Positions 42,102 to 52,718 of a DNA stretch of 64,000 nt are shown one piece after another. The position numbers and the translations under genes were made by a program. The notes beneath the pieces are model-generated. The model made no database searches. It worked only from the letters and a program-made list of their open reading frames with translations, and had not been told where the DNA came from. This stretch comes from Parapedobacter defluvii. GTDB lineage: Bacteria; Bacteroidota; Bacteroidia; Sphingobacteriales; Sphingobacteriaceae. Positions within the stretch are counted from its first letter, which is position 1. The number at the start of each line of letters is the position of its first letter. The stretch is taken from NCBI RefSeq assembly GCF_014642075.1, contig NZ_BMIK01000001.1, forward strand, positions 687,915-751,914, in the 5' to 3' direction.

Positions 42102-45100
42102 ATGAAAATCCAATTGTATGGAAAAGCCATACTGTGGCATATGATCCGTATTACTTTCTTTTATATGGTCGCGTTGCTGTTAGGTGGAGGGCTCTTATAT
42201 GCCGATCCAGCTGATGCTCAATCATTGAAGCAACCCATCGACCTTACTATTGCGAATAAACCGATTACACAGGTACTTCGCCAGATCGAGCAGCAAACGG
42301 ATATCCGCTTCATTTATACCAACAATCTGTTGGATGGAGCCGAAAATGTAACGCTCGATGTGCACCGTCAGCCTGCGGCTGACGTACTGGAAACTCTACT
42401 CTCACCGCTGGCTATCCAATATGAAGAAAAGGATAGGGGGTACGTAGTATTGAAGAGACGTGCCGAAACACAGGCTATGCTGGCCCTGCTTTCGTCAATA
42501 TCGGCGAAAGCCCCGACCCATAGTATTGTAATTGAGCAGACCTCAGTGACCGGTAAGGTGGTTTCTGCCGTGGATGGTCAACCCCTGGAAGGCGTGACGG
42601 TTACAAATAAGCGTACCGGTCTGCATGCGGTTACCGATGGAAGTGGTGTTTACCGCATTACGGCTATAGCCAGTGATGTTTTGGTGTTTTCTTTCGTCGG
42701 CTACAAGGAACGTGAGGAAGCAGCGAATCCGGATCTTGTTATCCAATTGGAAGAAACAAATACGGGTTTAGATGAAGTGGTTGTGGTAGCTTATGGTACA
42801 ACCAAGAAAAGAGATTTGACGGGTTCGATTTCTACGGTGGATTCCAAGGTACTTACCAACCAATCCAATTCGACGGTAAGTAGGGCATTGGAGGGCGCAG
42901 CGCCTGGCATTCAGGTCTCGGCAGTAGACGGTCAACCGGGTGTGGATATGGGAATCCGTGTACGTGGTTTGGGGTCTGCAAGCCAAAATACGTCCAATGC
43001 ATTGGTCGTTATTGACGGTGTGCCCGCTCAAAATGATAATCCGCTGTCTACGATCAATCCGAAGGATATCGAAAATGTCACGATCCTGAAAGATGCAGCA
43101 TCGACCGCGCTGTATGGTTCACGCGGGGCTAATGGGGTGGTGTTGATCACCACAAAACGAGGGAATAAAGGTGTGCCGAGGATTTCTTTTGAAGGAAAAA
43201 CAGGTGTGAATCAGGTAGGGCCTTATCAGTTCGACAAAATATCCGATCCGAAGGATATTTATGAATTTGCCTGGCTATCCATCTATAACTCGGTACGGTA
43301 TGGGGTGGATGGAACGGGTATTTCCAAAGGATACACGACCAATGTCCAAAACCCGAATATGAGCCATGAAGACGCGGCGGAATTTGCGAGCGCCCATTTA
43401 TTTGACTACGTGGGGTCAACCTCCAATTTCCAGATGAATAATTTGGGTAACTGGATGCTGTATGACGTACCGGGGGCTGTATATACGCCCAAGGGTTCTG
43501 GTGCGTCTGCGAGCGCTACGATGTCAGGTGCCTATTTGGTTAACCCCGATGGGAAGATCAATCCGAATGCAAAATTGCTTTATAACGAGAATTACGACAA
43601 GTACCTGCTTGAAAATAGATTGAGGCAGGAATATAACTTGTCTGCTTCCGGAGGTTCGGATCGCGTGAATTACTTTTTCTCAGGGGGGTACCTGGAAGAT
43701 CCATCTTATATCCGCGGATCTGCATTTGAACGGTACAATGCGCGGGCTAATGTGGATGCGCAATTATTTGATTGGCTAAAAGTGGGTACAAATGTTGGCT
43801 TCTCGAATCGGACTACCCAGTCGCCGGCCACACGTTTTGGCCGGAATCCGGGAAGTGCGGTTGCCAACGTCTTCCGGTTTATCAACGGACAAAACCAATT
43901 AACGCAATTGTACGCACGTGATCAAGCCGGTAACATTGTGATGGAAAACGGTGAGAAAAAAGTGCATGTATTGGCAGGAGATACGTATTCGCCGCTTGGT
44001 CCAACATCTTCGGCCCTTTCCACTACCAATATTCTGACCGTGCTGGATAACGATATGGATATTCGGGTTTCTGACGACTGGAATACGCGGACCTATGGTC
44101 AGATCAATTTCCTGCAGGACTTTACGTTTACGGTTAATTTCTCATTGGATAAATATAACGAGCGGAGAACCCGTTATTGGAACAGTGAATCCGGACAAGC
44201 TGCCGGGGTAGGAGCTTTTGGAAAAGTTTTTTCAACGGTAACCATTATGAATACCCAGCAATTGCTCAATTACAATAAAGTAAGTGGGCTGCATTCCGTT
44301 GAGGCATTGCTCGGGCATGAGTACGATTCTTTCAATTACGAGCTGCTCAATTACAACTCTTCTTATGAGCTGATCGATAACTTTCCAAGCTATGTGAATT
44401 TTGTTGGTCGGTACAACGGCGGCACGTTTTCCAATCCGGGAGGAGGGTTGGACATCCGGCGGATGGAAAGTTATTTCGGCCGGGTGAATTACATTTATAA
44501 CGATAAATATTATGCACAGGCTTCGATCAGAAGGGATGGATCATCTAAATTTAAATTAAAAGACAAACGTTGGGGAACCTTTTGGTCGGTTGGTGCCGGA
44601 TGGCGTGTGAACGGTGAAAGCTTTATGGAAGACACCAAAGGGTGGCTGGATATCCTGAAGCTTAGAGCCAGCTACGGCGTGATCGGAAACCAGAATGGGA
44701 TTTCCAATTATTCCGGGTATCAGACCTGGGGATACGGAGCTACCTACACGGAGACGACCAGCGGAACCGGAATTCCGGCTTCTTATACGTTGACGCAAAA
44801 CGGTTACGTGAACGACCAACTGACGTGGGAAAATATCCATACATTGGATGGAGGGATTGATTTCGGGTTGTTTGGGCGTATACGGGGATCGTTCGATTTT
44901 TATGACCGCACCACTGAAAATGCGATCTGGAGCCAACCCATCGCTTTCTCGAAGGGACAATCTTCGATCTCGACGAATTCAGCCAAGTTGAACAATAGAG
45001 GTTTTGAAATAGACCTTTCCGTGGATATCATCCGCAATGCCGACTGGAACTGGACGGTTTCAACCAACGGAACACACTATAAAACCATACTGAAGGCAGT

Positions 45101-45920
45101 CCCCGATGGAGTTGGATCCGATGCGTTGGACGGTAATTGGACTTCCGGGGTGGACGGATGGACGGCTGCCGGTACAGGTTCCGTGGGCAACATCACCTAC
45201 CTGAGAGGCATTAACAAGGACTACTTTAACATGTACCTGTACAAATACGGAGGCGTAGATCAAGCTACGGGATTGCCGTTATTTTATCACCAGGTTACCG
45301 AAGCGGAGGCAAATGCCGGATTATATCCGAATTATAGCGTAGGAGAAAGCTTTACAACAACGGATTACTCCCTCGCCAGCCGGTATGAAATGGGAAGCGC
45401 ATTGCCAAATTGGATCGGCGGTTTCAGCACCACCCTGCGGTACAAAAATTTTGATTTATACGGTGCGCTAGCCTATCAAGTGGGCGGCAAATTCTTAAGT
45501 ACAGAATACGCCAATAACCTATATGTCAGCGAGAATCCGGGTAGCGCAATTTCTGCGGAATTGATAGGTAATACCTGGACACCGGAAAATACATCGGCGA
45601 AATTTCCCATGGTTATGTATGGGAATACCTATGGGAATGGATCGACCATTGGCAGCTGGATGTATACGGATATGGCTATGTTCAGCGCCTCGTATTTGAG
45701 TTTCAAAAATATAACGATCGGATATACATTCCCCGAAGCTTGGTTGAGCAAGTACAAGATTGGCCGACTGAGAATCTTTGCGTCGGGAGATAATCTATTT
45801 ATGGTTACTTCTCATTCCGGCATTGATCCCCGGCAATCGTTGGTCGGCGGATGGGAGGTCGGTGCATTCTCTTATCCCACGATGCGTACGTTTTCGGGTG
45901 GTATAAATTTGGAATTTTAA
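42102..45920 (+). CDS. SusC-like TonB-dependent receptor with STN domain
   Basis: The 1272-residue protein has a signal-type membrane segment, an STN transducer domain (about 45-100), a carboxypeptidase-regulatory-like domain (TSVTGKVVSAVDGQPLEGV), a plug with LVVIDGVPAQ and DAASTALYGSRGANGVVLITT, and a long C-terminal beta-barrel ending NLEF. It imports glycan fragments with SusD. The STN domain indicates that it also reports to the FecR/sigma pair upstream. I use the ATG at 42102, since the TTG at 42063 lies inside the inverted repeat. The next gene starts 12 bp later. Confidence 0.95.
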   Translation: MKIQLYGKAILWHMIRITFFYMVALLLGGGLLYADPADAQSLKQPIDLTIANKPITQVLRQIEQQTDIRFIYTNNLLDGAENVTLDVHRQPAADVLETLLSPLAIQYEEKDRGYVVLKRRAETQAMLALLSSISAKAPTHSIVIEQTSVTGKVVSAVDGQPLEGVTVTNKRTGLHAVTDGSGVYRITAIASDVLVFSFVGYKEREEAANPDLVIQLEETNTGLDEVVVVAYGTTKKRDLTGSISTVDSKVLTNQSNSTVSRALEGAAPGIQVSAVDGQPGVDMGIRVRGLGSASQNTSNALVVIDGVPAQNDNPLSTINPKDIENVTILKDAASTALYGSRGANGVVLITTKRGNKGVPRISFEGKTGVNQVGPYQFDKISDPKDIYEFAWLSIYNSVRYGVDGTGISKGYTTNVQNPNMSHEDAAEFASAHLFDYVGSTSNFQMNNLGNWMLYDVPGAVYTPKGSGASASATMSGAYLVNPDGKINPNAKLLYNENYDKYLLENRLRQEYNLSASGGSDRVNYFFSGGYLEDPSYIRGSAFERYNARANVDAQLFDWLKVGTNVGFSNRTTQSPATRFGRNPGSAVANVFRFINGQNQLTQLYARDQAGNIVMENGEKKVHVLAGDTYSPLGPTSSALSTTNILTVLDNDMDIRVSDDWNTRTYGQINFLQDFTFTVNFSLDKYNERRTRYWNSESGQAAGVGAFGKVFSTVTIMNTQQLLNYNKVSGLHSVEALLGHEYDSFNYELLNYNSSYELIDNFPSYVNFVGRYNGGTFSNPGGGLDIRRMESYFGRVNYIYNDKYYAQASIRRDGSSKFKLKDKRWGTFWSVGAGWRVNGESFMEDTKGWLDILKLRASYGVIGNQNGISNYSGYQTWGYGATYTETTSGTGIPASYTLTQNGYVNDQLTWENIHTLDGGIDFGLFGRIRGSFDFYDRTTENAIWSQPIAFSKGQSSISTNSAKLNNRGFEIDLSVDIIRNADWNWTVSTNGTHYKTILKAVPDGVGSDALDGNWTSGVDGWTAAGTGSVGNITYLRGINKDYFNMYLYKYGGVDQATGLPLFYHQVTEAEANAGLYPNYSVGESFTTTDYSLASRYEMGSALPNWIGGFSTTLRYKNFDLYGALAYQVGGKFLSTEYANNLYVSENPGSAISAELIGNTWTPENTSAKFPMVMYGNTYGNGSTIGSWMYTDMAMFSASYLSFKNITIGYTFPEAWLSKYKIGRLRIFASGDNLFMVTSHSGIDPRQSLVGGWEVGAFSYPTMRTFSGGINLEF

Positions 45921-45932
45921 GACAAAAGAAAG

Positions 45933-47531
45933 ATGAAGAAGATTTTAATATACCTGTTAGGAGGAATGTTGATCGTTTCCTGCAGCAAGAAACTTGAAGT
46001 AACCCCTCCAAATAATATCACGGATGAACAGATTCAGGAGCTGTTGAAAAGCGGGGACGAAGAGACCATCGAACTGGTGTTAGGCGGAATGGCCAACAAT
46101 ATGCCGAAGATGATCAATTTCAGCGGCATAAACGGTACCGGGACTGCCGACGGTCGGTATAGGAGTGTGCAGGGACTTGATGTGATGCGGAATATAGAAG
46201 GCAACGACATCGTGTTTGCAGACCGGAGCCTCAATATGTTCGGTGCGGATGAATACAACCTACTGGATTTTACTTCAGCCTCGTCAGACAAGAATTCACC
46301 GTATTGGTTTTATGCGTGGGGTGCCATCACCACGGCAAACAAAATGCTGAATTACCTGGATGATGCGACGGTAGGCAGCAACAGTAAGCTGCAGGAATAC
46401 AAAGCCCGGGGGCTTATTTTGCGGGCCTATGCGTACAATTACCTGATGGAAAATTATCAGGATGCATATCTGCAGGGTGGACAGGCGAAATTAGGGATGC
46501 CTATCTATGATTTTTATTCGCCGGTTCAGGAAAGCAAAGGACGGGCAAGTGCCGGCGAGACGTATGAATTTATCAAAAAGGATCTGACCGATGCGATCCG
46601 GTTACTGGAAGAAGCCGGGATTGGTTATACGGCGGAACTTGCCGATCTGGATTTAGGCGTAGCTAAATTTATATTGGCCCGGGTGGCATTGTGGACCGGG
46701 GATTGGGCCACGGTTATCAGCCATTCGAATGATATTCTTGCCCACTATCCTGATTTAATGGGAGAATCCGTATATGGTGGCAAAAATACCGGTACAAACA
46801 GTGATCCGGTGTTGAGACCGGAACAGAATGGATTCCTGAACAATGCCGCAAATCCGGAAGTTATTTTCGGCTTTCCATTGGGAGAGGCGCTGACAGCACA
46901 TAACAGTTGGATGAATCCCTTTGCCGAGGGGTACGGTGGTTTGAGTCAGGGCTTCCAACGGATCGACAACCGGCTATATGACAAGATATCGAGTTTGGAT
47001 TATCGCAAAGACTGTTTCATGGGGCAACCCTGGGGCGATTATACGTATCCAACGAATGGTGACCAACGTACCATTCCGGTGCTTACCAACCTGAAATTTG
47101 CGGCGACACATGGATTGGGTAGCGACGATAAAAAGAATGTCGGAACAGTTACCTGCTATTACATGCGTTCTTCAGAGGTATTGCTGATGAAAGCCGAAGC
47201 GCAGGCGCAGAGTGGAGATGAAGCGGGTGCAGAAACCACCTTGAATGTATTGCTGGCGGCCAGGACCAAATCTGGATCGACTCCGTTGACCTGTGACACT
47301 TATCCGGCCATGGCTGGATTATCGGCCCTGGAAATGGTTCAATTGCAATCACGGATCGAGCTGTGGGGTGAAGGGGGCCGTGAATTCTACAATAATAAAC
47401 GTTGGAATATAGAAGTAAACCGTGCTTCTTCTGCCAACCACGTGGATAAGTCTACCTATCCAGTTTCAAAAATGACATTGCAGATCCCTTTAGACGAGAT
47501 CATGTACAACGATAAAATGGAACAGAACTAA
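45933..47531 (+). CDS. SusD/RagB-like glycan-binding lipoprotein
   Basis: The 532-residue protein has a lipoprotein signal (LIVSCSKK) and the RagB/SusD helical fold with TPR-like helices (LLMKAEAQAQSGDEAGAETTLN) in the C-terminal third. It forms the lid over the SusC barrel and binds the glycan. It follows SusC by 12 bp. A hairpin separates it from the glycosidase genes. Confidence 0.93.
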   Translation: MKKILIYLLGGMLIVSCSKKLEVTPPNNITDEQIQELLKSGDEETIELVLGGMANNMPKMINFSGINGTGTADGRYRSVQGLDVMRNIEGNDIVFADRSLNMFGADEYNLLDFTSASSDKNSPYWFYAWGAITTANKMLNYLDDATVGSNSKLQEYKARGLILRAYAYNYLMENYQDAYLQGGQAKLGMPIYDFYSPVQESKGRASAGETYEFIKKDLTDAIRLLEEAGIGYTAELADLDLGVAKFILARVALWTGDWATVISHSNDILAHYPDLMGESVYGGKNTGTNSDPVLRPEQNGFLNNAANPEVIFGFPLGEALTAHNSWMNPFAEGYGGLSQGFQRIDNRLYDKISSLDYRKDCFMGQPWGDYTYPTNGDQRTIPVLTNLKFAATHGLGSDDKKNVGTVTCYYMRSSEVLLMKAEAQAQSGDEAGAETTLNVLLAARTKSGSTPLTCDTYPAMAGLSALEMVQLQSRIELWGEGGREFYNNKRWNIEVNRASSANHVDKSTYPVSKMTLQIPLDEIMYNDKMEQN

Positions 47532-47574
47532 CGGTGCTGTTCTTGACCGTCTCGTTTCATAAATTTTAGCAAGG

Positions 47575-47599
47575 AAGGGGAGATCGTATCTCCCCTTCG
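47575..47599 (+). terminator. 11-bp perfect hairpin after susD
   Basis: GAAGGGGAGAT (47575-47585) and ATCTCCCCTTC (47589-47599) pair exactly around a 3-nt loop. It lies 43 bp after the SusD stop and 14 bp before the GH106 ATG. It is not followed by a strong T-run, so I read it as a partial terminator or a 3' stabiliser that lowers enzyme-gene expression relative to SusC/D. Confidence 0.6.
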
Positions 47600-47613
47600 T
47601 AATAAAATTGAAC

Positions 47614-50481
47614 ATGGATAGAAGATCTTTTTTAGTTACAAGTTCCCTATTGGGATCGTCGTTGTTATGGATGGGCCAAAAGAATGCGAGGGCGCTGACC
47701 AGCGTTTCCGCATCCCCCCCTGATTTATTCAGCTTATTTCAGGAACCCGGCAGTGAATACCGACCGTTTGTGCGGTGGTGGTGGAATGGAAATAAGGTGA
47801 GTAAATCCGAAATAACCCGGGAATTGAAGCTGCTGAAGGAGGCCGGTATCGGCGGGGTTGAAATCAACCCGATTTCGTTTCCGAGTCGCGCTGACGATAT
47901 GGGAATCCGATCCCTCCGATGGCTCAGCGACGAGTGGATTGATACGGTGAAATATGCAGCAGAACAGGCGAAAGAGTGGGGGATGACCGCAGACCTCATC
48001 GTCGGTTCGGGTTGGCCCTTTGGTTCAGAAGATCTCAGCGAAGAGGAAACTGCCCAAGTGGTGCTGGTCTATGCAGAAGAAATCGAAGGACCGACAACGT
48101 ATCAAGTAAAACCTTTCCACTTTTTCAGCGCGGTGGACCCGGGCGTAACGGATAAAAATGCACTGAGAAATCCCGAATTGCTCGCATTGAAGCTGGCAAA
48201 AAATCCAATCGGTTCACTGGCAGATGTGACGGATCTGTCCGATGAGATCGGAAAGGAAAAAATGGTTATTGACATTCCGGAAGGCAAGCACGTATTGTAT
48301 GCACTGGTTAAATTCAATGCCTTTGCAGCGGTCATAAATGGCGCACCTGGTGCCGCTGGTTCCATTCTGAACCATATGGACCGAGAGGCTGTAACCCGCT
48401 ATCTTCATCGGATGTCGGATACCATGCAACAGCGCATCGGTCCGTTGAAGAACTACCTGCGGGCATTGTTCACCGATAGCATGGAGCTGGAGGGAAGCAA
48501 TTGGACAGCTGATTTTGCAGCGGAGTTTAAAAAACGGTGCGGTTACGACCTGATGCCCTATCTACCCTTCATTTTGTTCAAAGTGGGGCGGCTGGGTGCA
48601 GTAGTGGATGAAGACTACGGAGCTAAAAAGACGGATGCATTCAACGAATTACTCAGCCGCGTGCGCTTCGATTATGAGTTTACCAAAGCGTGTATCCTGA
48701 AAGAGCGGTTTACGGATACTTACGTAGGTTGGTGCCGTGACCTGGGGGTTAAGTCACGGGCGCAGGCATACGGCCGCGGATTTTTTCCGCTGGAGAGCAG
48801 CCTGGACTATGACATCCCGGAAGGGGAATCCTGGACAACGAATTACCTGAGACACAAATTGGGGGAAGAGATGTCCAACGAAGATTACCGGCGGGGACGG
48901 GGCTATACCATGATTGACAAGTATGTTTCGTCTGCAGCGCACCTCAAAGGAAAGCGAGTGATAAGCTGTGAAGAAATGACCAATACCTACGTGGTCTTCA
49001 ACGCTACCCTGGAGCTCCTGAAGCGGGGGTCTGATCAGGCGGTAATGGCGGGCATTACCCATTCGGTATGGCATGGGTTCAATTATTCTCCCAAGGAAGC
49101 GCCCTTTCCCGGATGGATACAATATGGATCTTATTACAGCGAAAAAAATAATTGGTGGCCCTATTTCAAGTACCTGAATGCTTATAAGGCAAGGTTATCA
49201 TCGCAACTGCAAAATGGCGATTACTTTGCCGATATTGCAATCTTGCCGGCAAATTATGACCTTTGGGCGAATCACGGTGTGCAAACGGACCCTTTTCCTG
49301 AAAAGTTAAATGTGCCCTATACATCCTTATTATGGGAAGCAATCAATAAGAACGGCGGGAGCGCGGATTATATTACTGAAATCATACTGGATGGATGTAC
49401 CGTTTCCGATGGTAAACTTCGTTACGGCAACCGGGAATATTCCGTACTTTTCCTCCCCGGAGTCGCCAGTATAGCGGCATCTTCGTTGGAAAAAATTCAT
49501 CAGTTTGTCCAAAGCGGTGGCAGGGTATATTGCATAGAGCGGCTGCCCGAGAAAGGATTGGGTTTAAAAGGGCTAGCCGGTGAAGACGTTGCCGTGAAGG
49601 AATGGGTGTCCAAATTACAGGCATTCCCCCAGCGGTTTGTACGGCTTGACAAACCGGCCGACCATGATTTCTTAACATGGTATACGGAGATCGCAGCTAC
49701 CCATGATTTACCTTCCTACCTTCGCATAGCGGTTCCAAACAGTTATTTTATGCAGATACGGTATCAGCGTGACGACGACAGTGAGCTGTTCTTTTTTCAG
49801 AATGCCCATCGCTACGATTCGCACGTTACCGACGTTGTTTTTACCGAAGCGATCGCCAAGGGACGGACATGCTGGGTCTGGGATTTGGAAAAAGGGGAAC
49901 GATCGATATGGGACCTGGATAAAGACCGGTCTGTCCGGATTGAGTTGGGGCCGAGTGAATCGTTGATGCTGGTGTTTGATAAACATCGGAAAGGATCGAA
50001 ATGGAAACCCATTCCGATGGCCGGCGCGGAAACGCAAACATTGGACACGTCCTGGGAGGTGGTCCTTCGCCATCAGCAGGAATCGACCGAGCGGACGATT
50101 GAGCTCACCGAACTGGTTGACTTTAAAGACCGGGAAGACCTGGTTCATTTTTCGGGAACCGCCGTTTACCGGAAGAATATCCGGATCGAAGATGCCGCAG
50201 CCTACGCCTTAAACCTGGGGCGTGTGGAAGGAATTGCCGATGTTTATGTGAATGGAAAACAGGTTGGAGTAAAATGGTTCGGACGCCGGCTGTTTGACCT
50301 ATCCACTGTATTGGAGACCGGTGATAACCTCCTGGAGATTCATGTGGTTACGACCATGGGTAATTACCTCAAAACGCTGACCGATAACGAAATCGCCCAA
50401 TTCTGGGTTAATCGGAAGGGCCGGGAACAAGAGATACAATCCATGGGAATGATCGGACCGGTAACGTTATATAAAATATAA
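47614..50481 (+). CDS. GH106-like alpha-L-rhamnosidase
   Basis: The 955-residue protein has a twin-arginine-like signal (MDRRSFLVTSSLLGSSLLW) and the N-terminal segment FVRWWWNGNKVSKSEI typical of GH106 enzymes. A long TIM-barrel part follows, and a C-terminal beta-sandwich (ADVYVNGKQVGVKWFGRRLFDLS) ends the protein. GH106 enzymes remove alpha-L-rhamnose, for example from rhamnogalacturonan side structures. The start is the ATG at 47614; a TTG two codons earlier adds nothing. It is the first enzyme of the locus. Confidence 0.8.
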   Translation: MDRRSFLVTSSLLGSSLLWMGQKNARALTSVSASPPDLFSLFQEPGSEYRPFVRWWWNGNKVSKSEITRELKLLKEAGIGGVEINPISFPSRADDMGIRSLRWLSDEWIDTVKYAAEQAKEWGMTADLIVGSGWPFGSEDLSEEETAQVVLVYAEEIEGPTTYQVKPFHFFSAVDPGVTDKNALRNPELLALKLAKNPIGSLADVTDLSDEIGKEKMVIDIPEGKHVLYALVKFNAFAAVINGAPGAAGSILNHMDREAVTRYLHRMSDTMQQRIGPLKNYLRALFTDSMELEGSNWTADFAAEFKKRCGYDLMPYLPFILFKVGRLGAVVDEDYGAKKTDAFNELLSRVRFDYEFTKACILKERFTDTYVGWCRDLGVKSRAQAYGRGFFPLESSLDYDIPEGESWTTNYLRHKLGEEMSNEDYRRGRGYTMIDKYVSSAAHLKGKRVISCEEMTNTYVVFNATLELLKRGSDQAVMAGITHSVWHGFNYSPKEAPFPGWIQYGSYYSEKNNWWPYFKYLNAYKARLSSQLQNGDYFADIAILPANYDLWANHGVQTDPFPEKLNVPYTSLLWEAINKNGGSADYITEIILDGCTVSDGKLRYGNREYSVLFLPGVASIAASSLEKIHQFVQSGGRVYCIERLPEKGLGLKGLAGEDVAVKEWVSKLQAFPQRFVRLDKPADHDFLTWYTEIAATHDLPSYLRIAVPNSYFMQIRYQRDDDSELFFFQNAHRYDSHVTDVVFTEAIAKGRTCWVWDLEKGERSIWDLDKDRSVRIELGPSESLMLVFDKHRKGSKWKPIPMAGAETQTLDTSWEVVLRHQQESTERTIELTELVDFKDREDLVHFSGTAVYRKNIRIEDAAAYALNLGRVEGIADVYVNGKQVGVKWFGRRLFDLSTVLETGDNLLEIHVVTTMGNYLKTLTDNEIAQFWVNRKGREQEIQSMGMIGPVTLYKI

Positions 50482-50493
50482 GTATTTGAATCA

Positions 50494-51972
50494 ATGAACA
50501 AATTATTTCTCGTTATTTTTTTAGTAGTTTCCCAATGGTGCCGTGCACAGGAATTTCAGGCGGGTGACTTCGGTATCCTGGCGGATGGGCAGACATTGAA
50601 TACGCGATCCATTCAGGCGGCCATTGATCACATCCACGAAAAAGGTGGGGGGAAACTGGTGTTTTCTGCGGGCAACTATGTGACGGGCACCATTTACCTG
50701 AAATCGAATGTGACACTTCATCTGGAGGAGGGAGCCAGTCTGCTTGGGTCGAATAATCCGTTTGACTACGTTAAAGATCCGTATGTCAACTGGCAGTCGA
50801 TGATTTTTGCAATCAAGCAGCGGCATATCGGGATTACCGGTAAGGGAACGATCAACGGGAGAGGTTTTCAGACTGCGGTAAATGCGGTTCAGAATGTGCA
50901 CCGGGGAATCGTTGAAGATGAACTGAAGCTGGACCGTGTGCGGGAATGGAACAGACCTGAAAACATCTATTTCCGCGAATGCGAAGACGTGACGATTCAG
51001 GATATCACGCTTCGGGATCCGGGCAGCTGGAACCAGACCTACGATCAGTGTGTCAACCTGCTTGTGGAACGGATCAAGGTAGACAGTAAATCGTATTGGA
51101 ACAACGACGGAATAGACATCGTCGATTGCAGGAATGTCGTCATCAGGGATAGCTATTTTGACGCGGCCGATGATGCGATTTGCTTTAAATCCCATGATGC
51201 AAATGCTTTTTGCGACAGCATTTTGGTTGAAAACTGCGTAGCGCGGTCAAGCGCGAGTGCCCTGAAGTTCGGAACCGTTTCCCGGGGCGGATTTAAAAAT
51301 TTCGTCGTCCGCAACCTGACTGTGTACGATACGTATCGGTCAGCCATCACGTTTGCGGCAGTCGACGGAGGTTTTGTCGAAAACATCCTGGTTGACGGTG
51401 TACGCTCGATCAATACGGGCAACGTGATCTTCCTTCGCATCGGTGACCGTTGGAGCCAGGGGAAAAAACCCTATATGAAGAACATTACCATTAAAAATGT
51501 CTACGCAGAAGTGCCATTGGACAAGCCGGATGCGGGGTATAATTACGAGGGCCCCATCGAGGATCTGCCGCGGAATATTTCTCCTGCAAGTATCGTCGGA
51601 TTGCCCGAATACAAAATAGAAAACGTACGGCTGGAGAATATCGAATTGGTTTATCCGGGCGGCGGAAATCCGCTTTATGCACATCGGGGTACGGATCCGT
51701 CCGAGCTGGACAGCATTCCGGAAATGGCCGATAAATATCCGGAGTTTTCACAATTTAAGGAATTGCCGGCCTGGGGATTTTATATCCGGCATGCGAAAAA
51801 TATTGATTTTAAGAATGTGACGTTCAAAGCGGCGCGCAAAGACTACCGGCCCGCAATTGTAACGGATGATTTAACGGGAGGGACGTGGACCGGGGTGCGT
51901 TTCGAGGAACCGCAGTCTGACGAGAAAAAACAATATATTTTCCATAACTCCCAAAACATTAACGTTGATTAA
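50494..51972 (+). CDS. GH28-like beta-helix glycosidase, copy 1
   Basis: The 492-residue protein has a signal peptide (to about residue 19) and a right-handed beta-helix with pectin-degrading GH28 features: an AIDHIHEKGGGK start, NNDGIDIVDC (about 203) and AADDAICFKS (about 223-230) supplying the catalytic Asp residues. The canonical G-H-G segment is replaced by SSASALKFGTVSRGG, as in some GH28 subfamilies. It probably cleaves polygalacturonan or rhamnogalacturonan. It is 12 bp after the GH106 gene and 10 bp before the short copy. Confidence 0.82.
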   Translation: MNKLFLVIFLVVSQWCRAQEFQAGDFGILADGQTLNTRSIQAAIDHIHEKGGGKLVFSAGNYVTGTIYLKSNVTLHLEEGASLLGSNNPFDYVKDPYVNWQSMIFAIKQRHIGITGKGTINGRGFQTAVNAVQNVHRGIVEDELKLDRVREWNRPENIYFRECEDVTIQDITLRDPGSWNQTYDQCVNLLVERIKVDSKSYWNNDGIDIVDCRNVVIRDSYFDAADDAICFKSHDANAFCDSILVENCVARSSASALKFGTVSRGGFKNFVVRNLTVYDTYRSAITFAAVDGGFVENILVDGVRSINTGNVIFLRIGDRWSQGKKPYMKNITIKNVYAEVPLDKPDAGYNYEGPIEDLPRNISPASIVGLPEYKIENVRLENIELVYPGGGNPLYAHRGTDPSELDSIPEMADKYPEFSQFKELPAWGFYIRHAKNIDFKNVTFKAARKDYRPAIVTDDLTGGTWTGVRFEEPQSDEKKQYIFHNSQNINVD

Positions 51973-51982
51973 GCCAGATGCT

Positions 51983-52717
51983 ATGAAGAGAATTGCTTAT
52001 TTAGGGTTGTTTTTTCTGATGGCGGCCAATGTGCAAGCCGCCGAATACAACGCTTCGCTTTTCGGCTGCAAATCGGATGGAGTCACCAATAACACCAGTT
52101 CCATCCAGTATGCCATTGATTTTATTTCAGGTAAGGGCGGTGGGACACTGCATTTTTACGTGGGCAGGTACCTCACCGGGTCGTTTGAACTGAAATCCAA
52201 TGTAACCATCGAATTACACGAGGGGGCGGTCATTTTAGCCAGTCCGAATGTTTACGATTACCTCAATTATTCGGGCAGTAGGGCGTTGATTTATGCCAAC
52301 GGCCAATCGAATATCAAAATACAGGGAAAAGGTGTCATCCAGGGGCAGGTACCGCTGTTTACCGCAAATATGGAAAATCTGACATCGAAGGGGATTGTCA
52401 GAAAGGATAGTCAGCACCTGCTGCCTGATCTGATACGGATTGAAAACTCGGAGCAGGTAACGGTGGATGGGATTATGCTGCTGAACGGGCTGGAAAACGT
52501 ACAGTCGTACATTGGGTGCAGGCAGTTGTCGCTTTCCAATCAAATCATCAAGAGCAACGCCTATGGAAGCAGCACGGGAATTTTCCTGTCGGCCTGCTCA
52601 GCGGTTGAGCTACGCTCGTTGTATGTCGATGCCTCGGGCAAGCCGCTGCGGGAAGAAGGGAAAAATGAAATCCGCCTTCAGGAAAATTGTGTGACACCTA
52701 ACGGAAAAAAGCTATAA
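51983..52717 (+). CDS. Short beta-helix GH28 paralogue without catalytic residues
   Basis: The 244-residue protein has its own signal peptide and the same N-terminal beta-helix start (NTSSIQYAIDFISGKGGG, LTGSFELKSNVTIELHEGA) as the two neighbouring GH28 genes. It is half their length and lacks the NNDGID and DDAICF catalytic segments. It has an intact start and stop and lies in a tight series (10 bp after copy 1, 1 bp before copy 2), so it is not a frameshifted piece of a neighbour. It may be a binding or accessory beta-helix or a degenerate duplicate. I use the ATG at 51983. Confidence 0.7.
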   Translation: MKRIAYLGLFFLMAANVQAAEYNASLFGCKSDGVTNNTSSIQYAIDFISGKGGGTLHFYVGRYLTGSFELKSNVTIELHEGAVILASPNVYDYLNYSGSRALIYANGQSNIKIQGKGVIQGQVPLFTANMENLTSKGIVRKDSQHLLPDLIRIENSEQVTVDGIMLLNGLENVQSYIGCRQLSLSNQIIKSNAYGSSTGIFLSACSAVELRSLYVDASGKPLREEGKNEIRLQENCVTPNGKKL

Positions 52718-52718
52718 A

